64,000 nt of DNA, from assembly GCA_028023455.1 (NCBI GenBank), contig JAQFVV010012499.1, positions 998,584 to 1,062,583 on the forward strand, given 5' to 3'. This document shows positions 11,135 to 23,973 of the stretch, piece by piece. The notes under the pieces were generated by a model that worked only from the letters and a program-made list of their open reading frames with translations, was not told the DNA's origin and ran no database searches. This DNA comes from Epiperipatus broadwayi (Eukaryota; Onychophora; Udeonychophora; Euonychophora; Peripatidae). The number at the start of each line of letters is the position of its first letter. Positions within the stretch are counted from its first letter, which is position 1. The position numbers and the translations under genes are program-made.

Positions 11135-12990
11135 TATTTCAGAATCATATATTATGAAACATTTTTAATAGTGTTTACTAGTGGTTGCAACTCTTTTTTG
11201 TTGTTATTTCAATTACCTTTTATTTATTAAATATATATTGAAATTATATATAATATGATAGAATAGAATACAGCTAATAATGTGAAATCATTAATAATAC
11301 GTGCTAGCTACTATTTCTTATATCTTTTTATTCAATATTCCTCTTCATTTTCTTTCCTATTTTATTTCTAGTTTACATATTTCTTTTTAACCAATATAAA
11401 AATAAATTCCAAAATTTCTAGAGGACTGAAATGATTTCTAGAAAGCTTACTGTAAAATAAGATATTATATATTAAAAAATAGATATATTCTATTGTGTAA
11501 ATTACTGCAATAATTCGTAATTGGCTAGATAGGAAAGATTTTTTAATATTTTACATTGCCAGCAAATTTTAAAAACAAAGGACTATTATTTGCTAGTTAT
11601 ACATCAATCACTGTTTCGATATTTCACGCCACATCATTGTTGTCATTTAGAAAGCAATTTGCAATAATAGATATAACTAATGTGATTCTCTCATTTAATA
11701 ATGATACTCAATGCTATTCTATGTTTCTCATGGCTCTGCCTTCATCTACTGGAATGATTTTTATATCAAACAATCATTTTCAAAATTTAGAGTATTAAAA
11801 AAAATCCAAAAGCTGACTTCTTAAGTACATTCTCAAATCAACTTCTAACAATTTAAAATTATAATTAAAATAACTGCATTAAAAAGAGAAAAGAGTTAAA
11901 TGTCTCATAATATTTTACAAGTAAGTGATCAATCAATTTGAAAGAGAAAGAATTTGTTTAACACTTAGAATTTTATTGACCCATTAGCAGTTCTCTGGAA
12001 AATTGCTAACACATTTATCAGCTTTTTAAATTAGATTTGAAATGATAGAGTAAAATGTTATTATTCATTAAGTAAGCAATCGTTAATAAAGTCTGCAATA
12101 ATAAATTTAAAAAAAGTCAGAATCAAAAATAAAATTTAAATGGGAATTTTAATTAAATAAATATGACATGTACTTTTTCTATCACGTTTTACAATTACTT
12201 CAGTCCCTAGATAATAATTAAATATAATTTTTAAAAGACCAACAATGACTTCAAATAGATTTCCACTGAGGCTTTCTCTTTAACATGAATTATAAGTTGG
12301 TTTGTTAAGTCGACCACTCTTCTTCACGTCGGTAATCCTATTCAGTAGAAATCTCCTAAAACTCTCTACTAATGCACAAAATGACACAACTGTCAGGAAT
12401 TGATAAAATTGTTACTTTTAATATTTCTTGTTCGTGTACATTAAAAAAAGTAATATTAGTACTAGTAATATTAAAATGTTTAAAAATGATAGAAAAATAT
12501 AAAAATTTTACTGCAAATAACATTATTTAAAGTAGTAAATAAAATATTGAAACTATGTAATTGAACATTATTTAATAATTGATAAATATTAAATTATCTG
12601 TAAATCAACGGAAGACATTGATTTTTTTAGTTTCTTTATTTTGTAAAAAAAGTCACAGTTTTCATTACTTTTTATTTTAAAAAAGTTATTAAAATGGTGT
12701 CTAGTCAATTGTTACAACAACAACAAAAAATAATTCCATAAACAACTTATAAAATACCATAGCTATCTAGTGTATTGAATTTAGAAAAAAAATAAGATAA
12801 TAATGATGAACTAATGTGTAAACCAAGATTTTTAAACATAATAATATAAATACCAGAAGTTTCAGTATAAGTGAAATGCTCCAAGACAATAAGAGATACT
12901 GTTTTTAATGTGGATTTTATTTTTTAAAATAATGAAAAAAAAAAAGAAGAAACGAATATCATTATATTAATTAATTTTTGGATTTTTTTT
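11135..12990. other. AT-rich DNA, no gene seen
   Basis: An open stretch at 11,556-11,798 shows no domain-like pattern. No repeat partner was noticed. Confidence 0.5.
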
Positions 12991-12997
12991 TCATATG

Positions 12998-13095
12998 TCA
13001 TAGCATCGGCCGGGTGCGAACCCGCAACCGTCAACCATCTGCAACCAACTACTTGCTTGCAAGGCGGCTGCGATGACGTCTCGGCTAACAATGCT
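12998..13095 (-). repeat. CpG-bearing tRNA-related repeat fragment
   Basis: This 98-base island is far richer in G, C and CpG than its surroundings. On the minus strand it contains GCGGGTTCGCACCC, which fits a Pol III box B (GGTTCGANNCC-like), and ends in an A-rich tail (about 12,980-12,992). That is the layout of a tRNA-derived SINE piece. I could not fold it into a cloverleaf, so it is not called a tRNA gene. Confidence 0.4.
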
Positions 13096-13248
13096 TGACA
13101 ATTTATTTCTATCATTTATTCTTAAAAACTGAATGCCTTTAGAAAAAGGCTGAACTTCATTTAAACTTTCTAAATACATTCGCCTGTTATTAATAGTACA
13201 CATTATTTACCACAACATTTAGAGTGATATTATTACCTTTTTTCCAGG

Positions 13249-13402
13249 TTTTGCTAGTCTGAACAGTGACAATACCCTCATGGGAATCAAATCTGGGTTT
13301 TGGATTCATGGATATTGGGAGAGTTGAATTAACATTCAATATTCAATAATCTAAAGGTCCAGGGTTGATTCCCATGCTAGTACTGTCACTGGTCAGAGTA
13401 AC
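13249..13402. repeat. Inverted pair of tRNA-like repeat ends
   Basis: 13,249-13,290 and 13,365-13,402 are imperfect reverse complements. The second contains GGGTTGATTCCCATG, a box-B-like sequence. The spacer is about 75 bases. It probably represents two head-to-head SINE fragments or one small foldback. Confidence 0.5.
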
Positions 13403-13409
13403 AACACCT

Positions 13410-15150
13410 AAAGAAGAGAGAAGAATACCACTCAAAACATTATATTAAATACTAACTTGCATGCTATTATTAACAGTTAAATGAATTTATGAAGTTTAAA
13501 TAGAGTTTAAAATAATATATTCAGTTATTAGTATTCGATAATGGAAATAGTTCAACAAATAATTAATATGAATTGCCATCATCATAAACCATCAAACAAC
13601 ATTAAATATCATTGTATTATATTTGCAGACCAATTGTCTCTGACATGGAAAATATATGATTAATAAAAAAGTATTAAGTTGTTTATTGATAAAATTTATA
13701 AGAAGATTGAGCACATGAAATGAAAGAGCTAAGATACAATCGTATAGTATTCAAGCCCCAAATTCTCCTATTCTATAACTGTCCTAAACAATGCAGTTCA
13801 GTAATTTTAATTAATCATTATAACAAAATGATGACATAAATCTATTTACAGCTAAGAGCTGACATAACCTTTGTGAAAAAATCAGGTTATGAATTATTAA
13901 TAACTTATCAGAATAGTTTTATAGCGATTGAGAAATTAATACAGTCAAATATTAAAAAATATCATAAGTGATATTCCATACTATCAATAATTTTTGCATA
14001 TAAATTTTCAGGTATCAGGTGCATCAGATAAGGAATACAAAGTATTGGTTGATACATTAAAAACTATCTTGATCTTACTAAGTCATAATTATTGAACATA
14101 GTGCTTCATTACTAGCTAAATGGTTTTAGTGTAGTTTGTAAATAATGAGATAAAAACATTTAAATAAATATAATAAACATTCTAAAAATACTATAACAAT
14201 AAAAAGTGTAATCAGACTCTGAAATATTTTTTTATTAACCAATTTCAAGAAATCTTAGATAAAATTGATCAAATAGTAAAACATGAAGTTTCGATTATCA
14301 GAAGATTGTTGGGGCAATCGATAGTGGGTTATAATAAAAGATTGCAAAACAGTAATAAAGAGCATAGTTGATTTAATATTATATAGATTTGGCAATGGAA
14401 TAAGAAAGATAAAGTTATAATTTCTCATTAATACATGATAATTTAAAATAAAATTAATGTCAGGAAAAACATCTGAACATATTTTTATACAGAATGATTA
14501 GTGATTTCATTTTATGATTAATTTCATTAAAGGTAAGTCAATAATATATTTTAGATACATTCTGCTGCCCATTTTGTAACTGATTACACCAAGATCAAAA
14601 GTATAAAAACTGGATGGATAAATCTTAATCATACACAAGATTGTATATAAGAATGCAATAATTATTTTTTCAAGTAATTATTCCAAATTTAACTTTACAT
14701 CAATCAATGAAAATATTAATCTTAATAATGCATAGGAAACATAAATAAATTATAATTCAAGTAATTTACAAAAAAAAAAACCCTTAATTTCTGATAAATG
14801 CATGATAGTTCTTATTTTTAGTATTGAAATAACTATTCAGATGATGAATCATTGGCATTATCTTAATTTTAAAGAGGTCTTTAAATATATTAGATATTAT
14901 TTCTTAAAAAAATTACAGTCAATATTTTTTGATATTAGTGTTAATAATTGCAAAGTAAATATTTTAATTAACAAGCAGGGACAATTACAGGGCATAGGCT
15001 GATAATGGGGTATGGAGCATGAGTAAAATCAGCATTGTAAATAAAATAAATTCAAGTTATAAATACAATATATGTTATATACATCATTAGTATTTATCTT
15101 GAAGAAAATAAAGTCATTTTTTATGACTGGAATTTGTGGGTGCATATTTA
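13410..15150. other. AT-rich DNA, no gene seen
   Basis: No coding motif, RNA gene or repeat recognised. Confidence 0.5.
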
Positions 15151-15159
15151 GGTGCTAAA

Positions 15160-15795
15160 GCTACAATAATACACATAAGGATGCTGAGATAAAAATATTG
15201 TGTTGATCATCATTTATGCTCTTGATCATCTGGTACATTGAGCATACTGATTATCAATAAAATAGTAATTATAAAGTGAGTGAACTTTAAAGGTGATCTT
15301 CATTTTTGTGCCATCCAAATCATTCTCCAGAGAAATCAAACACAAATATATATCTCCACATATATTTTTGAAACACCATTATTGTCCCAAACTAGTTTGG
15401 GATGCAAGGACCATAGGGATTGTGAACAAGAGAAAATACAAACTTATGGTATAATATAAAATCAATAATGTGCGAGCACATATGTAAGCATTTAAATTAT
15501 AATAATGTACATGAAAATGCTAGATTTCAAGACATCATGGTGATCATCATCTATGCTCTTGGCCATCTGGTATTTTGAGCTTACTGGCCATCAATAAAAT
15601 AGTAATTATAAAGTGAATGGACTTTATAATGTGATTTTTATCTTTGTGCCACCCAAATCGTTATGCAAAGAATAATCTGAATGCTCAACCACAAATATAT
15701 ATCTTACATATATATTGTAATCACAATTATTGTTCAAAACTAGCTTCGGATTCAAAAACTGTTGGGATTGTGATCAAGAATAAATATTAATACAT
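15160..15795. repeat. Two-copy tandem duplication, period about 335-340 bp
   Basis: Copy 1 (about 15,160-15,450) and copy 2 (about 15,500-15,795) share ordered blocks: GTTGATCATCATTTATGCTC versus GTGATCATCATCTATGCTC, an identical CAATAAAATAGTAATTATAA, CCAAATC, CACAAATATATATCT, and GGGATTGTGAACAAGA versus GGGATTGTGATCAAGA. Divergence is substantial, so the duplication is old. Confidence 0.8.
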
Positions 15796-15799
15796 AATA

Positions 15800-17235
15800 A
15801 TTTTATTGGAATAACTTAAAACAATGATAGATAAATTATTAATTAGAAATAATAACAATAAAAATAAAATTAAAGACCTACTAAGTACTTTGTAATATAG
15901 ATACATCATGCTGATTTTGATTTACAAATAATTGAAAATATGCTATAGACTGAAATAAATAACAGTACAATTTATAGATGAATCAATATAAGTTTAGAGG
16001 ACACACGCACATATACATATATAAATACACAGACATGCCTTATGGTAATACAAAATGTTTTAATAATTTACCTAAAAAAGATTATCCTGTTATAATAATA
16101 CATAAGTGCATGGATATAGATATATGTATGTACGCTATACAAATATCATTTGTTAATAATATATTACAAGTCGTTAAACAACATATATATAATATGCGCT
16201 GACACATGTACGTGTTTTATTAAAAAAAAAAAACCCTAAAAATAATATTAACACTTAAATTGTAAACGAATATTTTTTATCTTCTTTAAAAATAAAGAAA
16301 TGTCTTTCTGAAAATGCTTAGATAATTACTTATATATACAATTTTTGAATTGTAAATAAACTATTTTAAGTTAAGAAATATTATTTATATTCTAAAAGTC
16401 CAATTGGAAAGTTATTTTAAAACATTTCTGTGTTTGTTTTTCTGCATTTCCATTTGTTAATATTTTGGTATGATACATTGCAGTACTTCTATTCAAAAAT
16501 TATTTTGTTGTTAATTTTTTGTCCCCTAACTTTATAAAAAAAGTTTTCCAAAGTCCATTTTTATTATTTAATTGTTTTAAAAATGTTTACAAAATTTTCT
16601 CGTCTTTATAAAAAAAATAAGATCAAGTAAAATAATTTAAGTGGAATAATTTTTTTCTTGTTCTTTTAAAATTATATTTTATATTTGCTCCGTCCTTCTG
16701 TATTTCCATTAATATTGTATAAAGCATTACATATATAATGTATAGTGCTGGATCTTGTGATCATGTCCGAAATAGACATATATTTTGTAAATGTCAGTCC
16801 TCAATTCCATTTAGTTTCTATAACTTACTGAATTGCAGCTAAGCAAGAGGGGATCTCTCCCATATTGGGCTATAAGTTTACAGAGCTGTCTTTATTTTCA
16901 CGAACATTCAAATTCAACTGACATGAAGACTAGTCATAGTTTTAAACTGGCTTTTATTATACAAACTACAGCATGGCTTGTAGTCTTAATAACTTATTAA
17001 TAATCAATCAGTTGTTGTTTTTTTCAAATTAACTATTTGCTGTTTATAGTGAAATTTAAAACATGATATTTAATTGAATGCCAACTTAGTAACAAATGCT
17101 GGGGTAAATAGTCTCCAAGTTATTGGGCAAAATACATCTTAAAACTATAGATAACGAGTTATTTATTTATATAACGCTATGTTTTTAATTGGTAAACAGT
17201 CATGTGCGATGTATAAATTTAAATACATTAGGAAT
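15800..17235. other. AT-rich DNA, no gene seen
   Basis: Short CA/TA-rich text occurs near 16,000-16,040 and long T runs near 16,500-16,680. No gene recognised. Confidence 0.5.
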
Positions 17236-17240
17236 ATTCT

Positions 17241-17577
17241 CCTTTCTAAACACAATAAGTCTTTTGAAAAGATAGAATAATTCCATCTTTTTTAAAAATC
17301 CTTAGCGTATATGTAGAGGCAAATGTTAAGAAATTAGAAATGAGAGTACAAAGATCTCGATGAATTATTTTTGAATTTCATTTGTTCAATATATTGTAAA
17401 AATTTTGTAAATATCAATCATTAGGACATAATAGATGGAATTAAAAAATCATTAATTGAGATCTTCTTGCTCTCATTTCTAAATGCTTAAAATTTTCCTA
17501 TACATATACACATAGGTTAAAAAGATAGGGTGGATTCATCCTATTTTTTCAATAGACATTTTGTGTTTAGAAAAGAA
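17241..17577. mobile_element. Long imperfect foldback upstream of LINE copy B
   Basis: The left arm (17,241-17,380) matches the reverse complement of the right arm (17,434-17,577) along its whole length, for example TTTCTAAACACAA with TTGTGTTTAGAAA and AGAAATGAGAG with CTCTCATTTCT. The loop is about 50 bases. It ends about 160 bases before the first recognisable ORF1 residues of LINE copy B. The open frame across the right arm is a shadow. Confidence 0.75.
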
Positions 17578-17739
17578 AGTATTCCTGAAGTATTTAAGTC
17601 TATACAGCACATGTGTAAAATTATAGATAAAATTAATTTTCAGTATTATCCAAATACAAACAAGGAAAGTCTATTTGACAGAAAAGTTTTTATATTATCA
17701 GTGAGATTTTTTTAGAGAAATCTTAAAATTAGATTGATT

Positions 17740-18200
17740 CATTGCCTAAATTCCAAGTAGGTAATATGTCACCTCCACGTGGAGAGACAACTGTAGCCTA
17801 CATTAATATTGATAAATTGCCAGTGAAGATGAATGATTGAGTTACAGATGCCAATTATTTGCTAATAACAAAACAAAACACTGCACTCAGATCCCATAAG
17901 ACAATGTTGAAGGATATGAAAAATTTTGATGATAAATCAGAAATGAACATAAGCTCTACTATGCAATGGACTGATAAAATATTGAATAATATTATGAAAA
18001 AATTCAATTCAATGATCCCTCATAGATTGCTTCTCTCTTTTCAATGGTTTTTCACTGATCAATAGATCATTTTAGCTATCACCACTATTTCATGCTCACT
18101 ATATAGTTTTACAAAGGAATTATTATATGAATTGGTTAGCTCAAACAATAGCAGACTACTCAAATTGTCACTAACTCATGTTAGAATTTTTTGATACTGA
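17740..18200 (+). pseudogene. LINE copy B ORF1, N-terminal half
   Basis: The frame at 17,859-18,065 contains WTDKILNNIMKKFNSMIP, matching WSDETLNNITKKFNAILP in copy A. After a stop at 18,063-18,065 the same frame continues to about 18,200 with a segment (FTKELLYELVSSNN) matching copy A's FPKELLFEAVSTND. The match to copy A then stops abruptly, marking the edge of the nested insertion. It would encode the N-terminal part of the RNA-binding ORF1 protein. Confidence 0.65.
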
Positions 18201-18229
18201 ATAAAGAAATTGATTTAAAAAATAAATAA

Positions 18230-19960
18230 CAAAACTGGATAAATACACATTAGTCATAGTAAATGAGCATAGACAAAGCATTATTGCCAGAGTGCTCAAA
18301 AATGCTTATTTAAATTACACAAAATTTATCGAAACAAATGGTTACAATTTAAAATTAAAAAAGATAAATTTATTTTGTTAATACTCAGAAAACACCAAAG
18401 TAAAGCATTTTCAAACTCAGAATATTGCAAAATTTATCCATCAGCTACCATTGTTTTTAGAATCTTCTCTAATATAATACTTCATAAAGAGAAATTCTAT
18501 TTTAGGCTTATAATTGAATACAGCAGCTCTTATTTTTATAATGCAGCAAAAAATCATGACATCCTGGCTTATATAAGATTTGAGTTTTAGACCATATACC
18601 ATAAAATTTATTTACAAATTTGTTGAAAAAATTAGAAAACTGAAAATAAATCATAGCACTAAAATTGGCTCTCTAGATATGAAAGAGTTATATGGGTTGG
18701 TTTCTAGACTGAATCAATAGAAATGACAGATAAAATGATGTAGTCAGCTAACTACAATATTCATAAAAAGCTTTTATAATAGAAACACTAAAATGGATTA
18801 GTGTAGAAGCTAATTACAATAGTTAATAATAAATGTTATAAAATGAATCATGGATGGTCAATAGAGCCATCTTTTAGTGGGGTCATCTGCAACTTGTATT
18901 TATTTAAAATTGACAAATTAATTATTTCAAAATTCGTGATACTGCCAAAAAATATATTTAAGATACTCTACTCTGTTCTGATAATGGAATAATAGATCAA
19001 ATTCAACAGGAATTAGCAATGATGGCTTTCTTGGTTCGAACAATTGAGAAAGAAGATGAATATCAAAATATTAAATTTTTAGATTTAAATATTTGAAGGC
19101 AGAACAATATCTTGAACTACAAGATAAAGCACATAAAAGCGAGAAGAATTTTACACCCTAGTTTATTAACACCTATGCCCTGTAAATATGCAAGGCTGAA
19201 AGGATTTCTCCACAGAAACTTAAAATTATGCGAATTCGAAGCAGATCAGAGAAACAGTATAGAGATATACATGATAAATGTAATAAATATGGGGCATAAC
19301 TTTAAAAAAAATTAATGCTACAATAGAAAAATTCTACAGCAAAGTTATGAACTCAGTATAACTTCAGCCTGTGGAGAAAAATGAGCTAGTTTCTCTTATG
19401 TGTCAAATATCATGCAGAAATTAAGAAACATATGTGCCAATACATATAACATGTTTCCATTTGCCTCCTTCTTTAAATAAGTTCTAAAGAACTTAGGGAG
19501 GCTGCACTTCAAGTCATATATAAAATAGTACACAAAAATTTATATTATTGAAATGCATACTATGGAGAAACTAGGCCTAACCTGTCCACAAAACTGGACA
19601 AACACAATTATTTATACAATAGAGCAAAAAAGAAGCAGTGAATAGTCATAGACCTTTTGGAACATGAACTCAGGCCACAACTTCATAAAATGGATGTTTA
19701 TATGCACTGAGACAGATGACAGAAATAGAAAGGTAAAAAGATATGGCTATAGCTTAAGACAAACACACATTAAATAAAAAAAAGTATGCTAGCATACCTC
19801 TGTACAAAAAATAGGCCCCCTAACATCTTTTACATAGATTTGAATATATATGAAAACAGCAAATTTAATTTTATCCAAATCCTATAAACAATTACATACA
19901 GTATGAGATTATGGCAAAATTAAGTGTATGGTAATAGTAATAATGAAAGCATTAAGCTAG
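18230..19960 (+). mobile_element. Penelope-like reverse transcriptase relic nested in LINE ORF1
   Basis: Between the two ORF1 halves the plus strand reads as a decayed RT with the motif order of Penelope-like elements. SLDMKELY (18,670-18,693) fits motif A. MDGQ*SHLLVGS (from 18,850) fits the MG-P-L motif B region. YI*DTLLC (18,953-18,976) fits the catalytic Y-x-D-D-T-L-L block, with the first Asp now a stop. YQNIKFLDLNI (about 19,060-19,095) fits the post-palm region, and an HPS-containing segment follows (about 19,150-19,315). No GIY-YIG endonuclease was found downstream to 19,960. Function would be cDNA synthesis for the element. It is certainly dead: stops occur throughout. The family call rests on motif spacing and is moderately secure. 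Confidence 0.55.
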
Positions 19961-19999
19961 AATAAAGATATTTAAACCAACAGAGGTGTTTTCTGTTTT

Positions 20000-20665
20000 T
20001 TAAATAGTCAAATATTTATCGATTTATTACTATAGATAATTTTAATAAGCATATGAAACCAATTGATAGCATCTTTAATCTTCAACCAGTATAGTGCAAA
20101 GACACTTTGATATTTATATTTGGAAATAGTTATGAATTAAAAGTACAATTGCACAATAGTGTTGATCTGCTAAGTATACAATGCAAGTTACCAAACAGAA
20201 GACTATACTTCTAATATTCATTCCAGAAATTAAACCACAGTGTTTTCAATGTGGCTTCCATGGTCATTTTGCTGATCAACTATGATAATGTACTGTGCAA
20301 ACATTATGGCTTGATAAACACATTGTCACATAATTATACAAAGGAAAAAGTTCAAGAGTATAATAATACCATGGAGACTAGTAATCTATTACCTGACTCA
20401 GAAAACATTTTACACATTGAAGAAAATGAACATAATACCCACTCCACAAATAATTTGATATTGAATGTAATGAACAAAACTTCATCAGAAGTAATGAATG
20501 CATTAATTCTATGCATCCAGAAAGGGCTACACAGTATAAGTAATACTCCAAGTTAAAGAAAATCTGGCCAACTATGAAAAAAAAGTACAAGGAAAAAACT
20601 AAGCATATTAAGAATGATGAAACATCATCATTGCTTGAATGGTTTAAGCTAAAATAAAACATAAT
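20000..20665 (+). pseudogene. LINE copy B ORF1, C-terminal half with zinc knuckle
   Basis: Residues TIDNFNKHMKPIDSI (from about 20,028) and IFGNSYELKVQLHNS (about 20,125) match copy A's NIDDFHKLIEPASI and VYGNTYEFKVKLHKG. The zinc knuckle CFQCGFHGHFADQ (about 20,240-20,279) keeps the first two Cys and the His, but the last Cys is replaced after a frame change. An acidic tail resembling that of copy A continues in the open frame ending at 20,556. Confidence 0.65.
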
Positions 20666-20889
20666 CCAGAAGCATTAGGGTTTAAAAATATCTCAGAAGA
20701 TGACAATGCAGATGTGGGAAAAGTAAGTACATCTCATATTATTAATAAAAATGATACAAACACTAACATTACTAATCATATACATAACAGAAATATAACA
20801 CACCTACTCACAATAAAGCTTTTTCTATCTAGTTGAGATATAAAGGGGAAGATTAAATATAGTAATTATTAATTTATATAATGAAACTA

Positions 20890-23830
20890 AAACTTATGTG
20901 TGCATAACATTAATGGTTTAAATGCTATGGCAAAATATTAACAGCTAATAAAATTCTTAGACATCGTGCAATCACATATATTAGAATTAATATAAACTAA
21001 AATCTACAATGATCACAAAGAGATCACTTTAATTAGCTAAATAGATCAGATTTCTCAGCATTTTAGAGACTGTCATCTGCATCCAGTAGGGACAGAAGAA
21101 ATAATTATGGGCATGAGTAATAATCATAAGATGATGCCCATTTAACTCATTCAAAATTTTATTGATTGATGAGTACACAATAATGCTCACAATCCAACAT
21201 AAGAGTATAAATTTAAATGTATTTGTGTAGAAGTCTCCTAATCAGCATACAATTACCAGAATTATTCATAACATAAATTTATTATTTGCTACCTCCTCTT
21301 AGTCATTCATATTGATGGGAGATTTTAACATGACTTACTCTACATTTCTGTAAAAATGGCTGCACCTCATCAATAATCAACTTAAGTGTGGTGAAGGATT
21401 TCTGTCAAGTAATTCTCTTTCTTTCAATAATGACAGACACTTATGACTTATAGATCTAGTATTTTTTACCATTACTTCAGTACACCCTAAAAATTAAATT
21501 ACACCCCTCACCTATTTCAGACTATCAGCCAAAATTGCTATTCTCATTTTAAATTATGTATACCATGTAACACTATAGAAAAATCAACAAGAATTCTTTT
21601 ATATACAAGAACAACAGAATTTTCTCAGAAATGAATATTTTACTCGATAAATTAAGCAGCATAGAAATAGCCTATAAAAATATGGATATTATAAACACCA
21701 ATGGTTTAAAATACTATAAACTATATCACAAGAACCATTACACAAACAACAATATTCTTAGTCCATGTTGGTGAATTACATAAATGAATAATACATAATA
21801 CAGCAATTTAAGACAATAAACAAATATTAATTAAATTAAAAAACTTACAAGTCCACATTTGACATTGGAAAACAGTACATTATTATAAAAATGAAAAAGG
21901 TTTCATCAGACAATTGCATATCTGGTTTAGACAATATATCAATGGGCAATTGACCAATGACCTGCTACAAGAGTACCTTCAGCATTAGTGATTGAAGATG
22001 TGGTTGTCACAACAACAGTCTACATATACTTTAAAAATACTTCAAAATGAGATAATATTCAAACCATTATTTAACTACTTTGGAATATCAGATGCTTTAG
22101 AAATATTCAAAATGTTTGGAAATGATGCCAGATTCATGTCATCCAGAACCACCAGGTATACTTAATTTTGTTTTAGTTCACTTAAGTCAGTTCGTTTTTA
22201 ATTATCTTGCTGGCATTTTCAAAAGTGATATATCATATTTGGGATGTATATCTAATAGTAATAATCACATCATGAAGAAACAAATTTCCATTTGTACAAT
22301 GCAAAACATAAAGCCAATAACCACATGTTCTTAGGTATTAAATTACTAGAATCAATAATAAAAAAATAAAATTAAACAACCCTTATACCTTTGTTATCAC
22401 AGATATAATTTTTTAAAAGGTCTTACACACAGGATCAGCAGCTTATGTATTCAAAACTGTCATTGATGCTGTTCAAAATGCAATAAATTTAGCCTGATGA
22501 TAATTATTCTGGATTTAAGGATTGCTTTTGATTGAGTACCAATTGACATCTTCAAAAAACAATGAAAATAACAATAACCCTAAAATCTATATTATATTTA
22601 TTCATAATTTATGTTAAATAAAGAAATATATATAACACATGTTGTGAAAATGTCTCTTTTTTAATCCATGACAATCAATCTTACAACATAATAACATTGA
22701 AAAAAACCTCCTGGCATTTATATACTCACACTTTGTCATAATGTAGCTTGCATAGCCTACACAGATGATATAACAGTTTTTCTAACAACTACAAAATGAA
22801 TACAAACATTAATATCTTATTGGAATACACATGCACAATTAAACAAGAATTTAACATTGATAAAACATGTGCACACACACACAATATATATATATATATA
22901 TATAGTCAAAACAACCAAAAAATGCATACCAGAATAAACATACAACCTATTTATGATTTCCTTTTCAATGGGTTACATGGTTATGTGAAGGCATAAACAA
23001 AACAAATTAATTCAAATGACAGAATGCACCATATTTTCCTCCTCAAAAGCATATCTTTCTTTATATTTATGGTAATTATTACAAAAACTACTTGTCTTCA
23101 TGTAATCCTTTACAACAAAGATTTATTCACTGCATAGAAATCTTTTATGGGGAAGATAGTGTTCATTTCACTCAGACTAGTAACCTAAATGGTTTAAAAC
23201 TATATTCTATTCATTTATCCAGAATACAAAAAAACTATTAATATTATATTATCCATGGTAAGAATAGTACCTCATTTAGAATTCCCTCTTAAAATAACAT
23301 ATAGAGACAAACCACTTTCATATACAAAATAATTGCCTACAATCTTAAAATCCATTAAATTAATACCTAACCCTAGCATAATTTTCCTACAAGACAAATA
23401 CTGGAAAACATATATACATCTATACACAAACACAAATTATAACTTAGTCTCACCAATAAATAATAAGAAGCTAATACATAGATTTAAATATTGGATGTTT
23501 GAACTCAAATTTTCTGATTTTCTACTCAAAATAAACATATTTCTCAACTTTATACTTTATGAGATATATAAGAATACTTAACATTGACTCTACATGTGAG
23601 TTGTATCATAGAGCAGAAAAGAATCAAAAACATGTATTATTTAAGTGTACTAGCCCATAATACACTTAATCATATACTACAAAAATTTACTACAAAAACA
23701 ATGCCCCCCTACATTCAATTATAGAGTATTTTCTAAAGGCCTACTTCACAAAAATAAGAAGCACAACATTTTTGCTATATGCATCATAAATATTTGAAAA
23801 CCAGGCACTCTTCATAAACATGGGAGATTA
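20890..23830 (+). pseudogene. LINE copy B ORF2 (endonuclease and reverse transcriptase), broken
   Basis: Ordered motifs on the plus strand: NINGLN endonuclease start (20,906-20,923), GDFNM (21,318-21,332), RT motif A ILDLRIAFD*VP (about 22,506-22,541), RT catalytic AYTDDI (about 22,755-22,772), and a C-terminal CELYHRAEKNQKHVLFKC segment (about 23,597-23,650) that fits the Cys/His region near the end of many LINE ORF2 proteins. The region 23,333-23,581 (KYWMFELKFSDFLLKI) matches copy C. The enzyme would nick target DNA and reverse transcribe the element RNA. Stops occur every few dozen codons, and a (TA)n tract near 22,880 interrupts the RT. Confidence 0.7.
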
Positions 23831-23840
23831 ATTGTAAGTA

Positions 23841-23973
23841 TAGGGGATTTGAACTCAAGTTTTCAAGCATCCTTCAAATATCCACACTGTCTCAACTGAT
23901 ACATATGATCACACACATGTAGAAAAAATAAATAATCACTAATACATGGTTTTCATGCTAAACCAGCACTCAG
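23841..23973 (-). repeat. tRNA-like SINE with a hammerhead-like core, copy 1
   Basis: Reading the minus strand, a hammerhead-like segment (23,973-23,948) is followed by a T-rich stretch and then a block with GTGTGGAT, GAAGGATGCTTGAAAA and GAGTTCAAATCCCC; the last fits a Pol III box B. The same ordered blocks appear in the copy at 55,441-55,583 (minus strand) and, in part, in the plus-strand copy beginning at 23,974. Three copies make this a real dispersed family, not chance. Confidence 0.6.
23948..23973 (-). ncRNA. Hammerhead-like core, family 2, copy 1
   Basis: The minus strand reads CTGA, then GTGCT, loop GGTTT, AGCAT, then GAAA. GTGCT/AGCAT forms a 5-bp stem (one G-T wobble) exactly where hammerhead stem II belongs, followed by GAAA. 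The TGA of CTGATGA is missing here but present in the homologous copy at 55.58 kb, so the ancestor probably had a full core. Stems I and III were not resolved. Confidence 0.45.

Larger units (their letters stand above)
17740..23830 (+). mobile_element. LINE copy B (L1/Tx1-like), decayed, interrupted by a Penelope-like element
   Basis: Plus-strand relic of the same family as copies A and C. ORF1 is split: its N-terminal half lies at about 17,740-18,200 and its C-terminal half, with a zinc knuckle, at about 20,000-20,660. ORF2 runs from about 20,890 to 23,830 with endonuclease, RT and C-terminal Cys/His regions in the right order. Dozens of stops and frame shifts are present, so no protein can be made. 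The total, after removing the roughly 1.7-kb insert, is about 4.4 kb. The 3' end is followed immediately by a tRNA-like SINE in the opposite orientation. Confidence 0.75.

Noticed and set aside
12998-13095. Functional tRNA gene
   Set aside because: Box B fits but I could not pair an acceptor stem, D arm and anticodon arm by eye.
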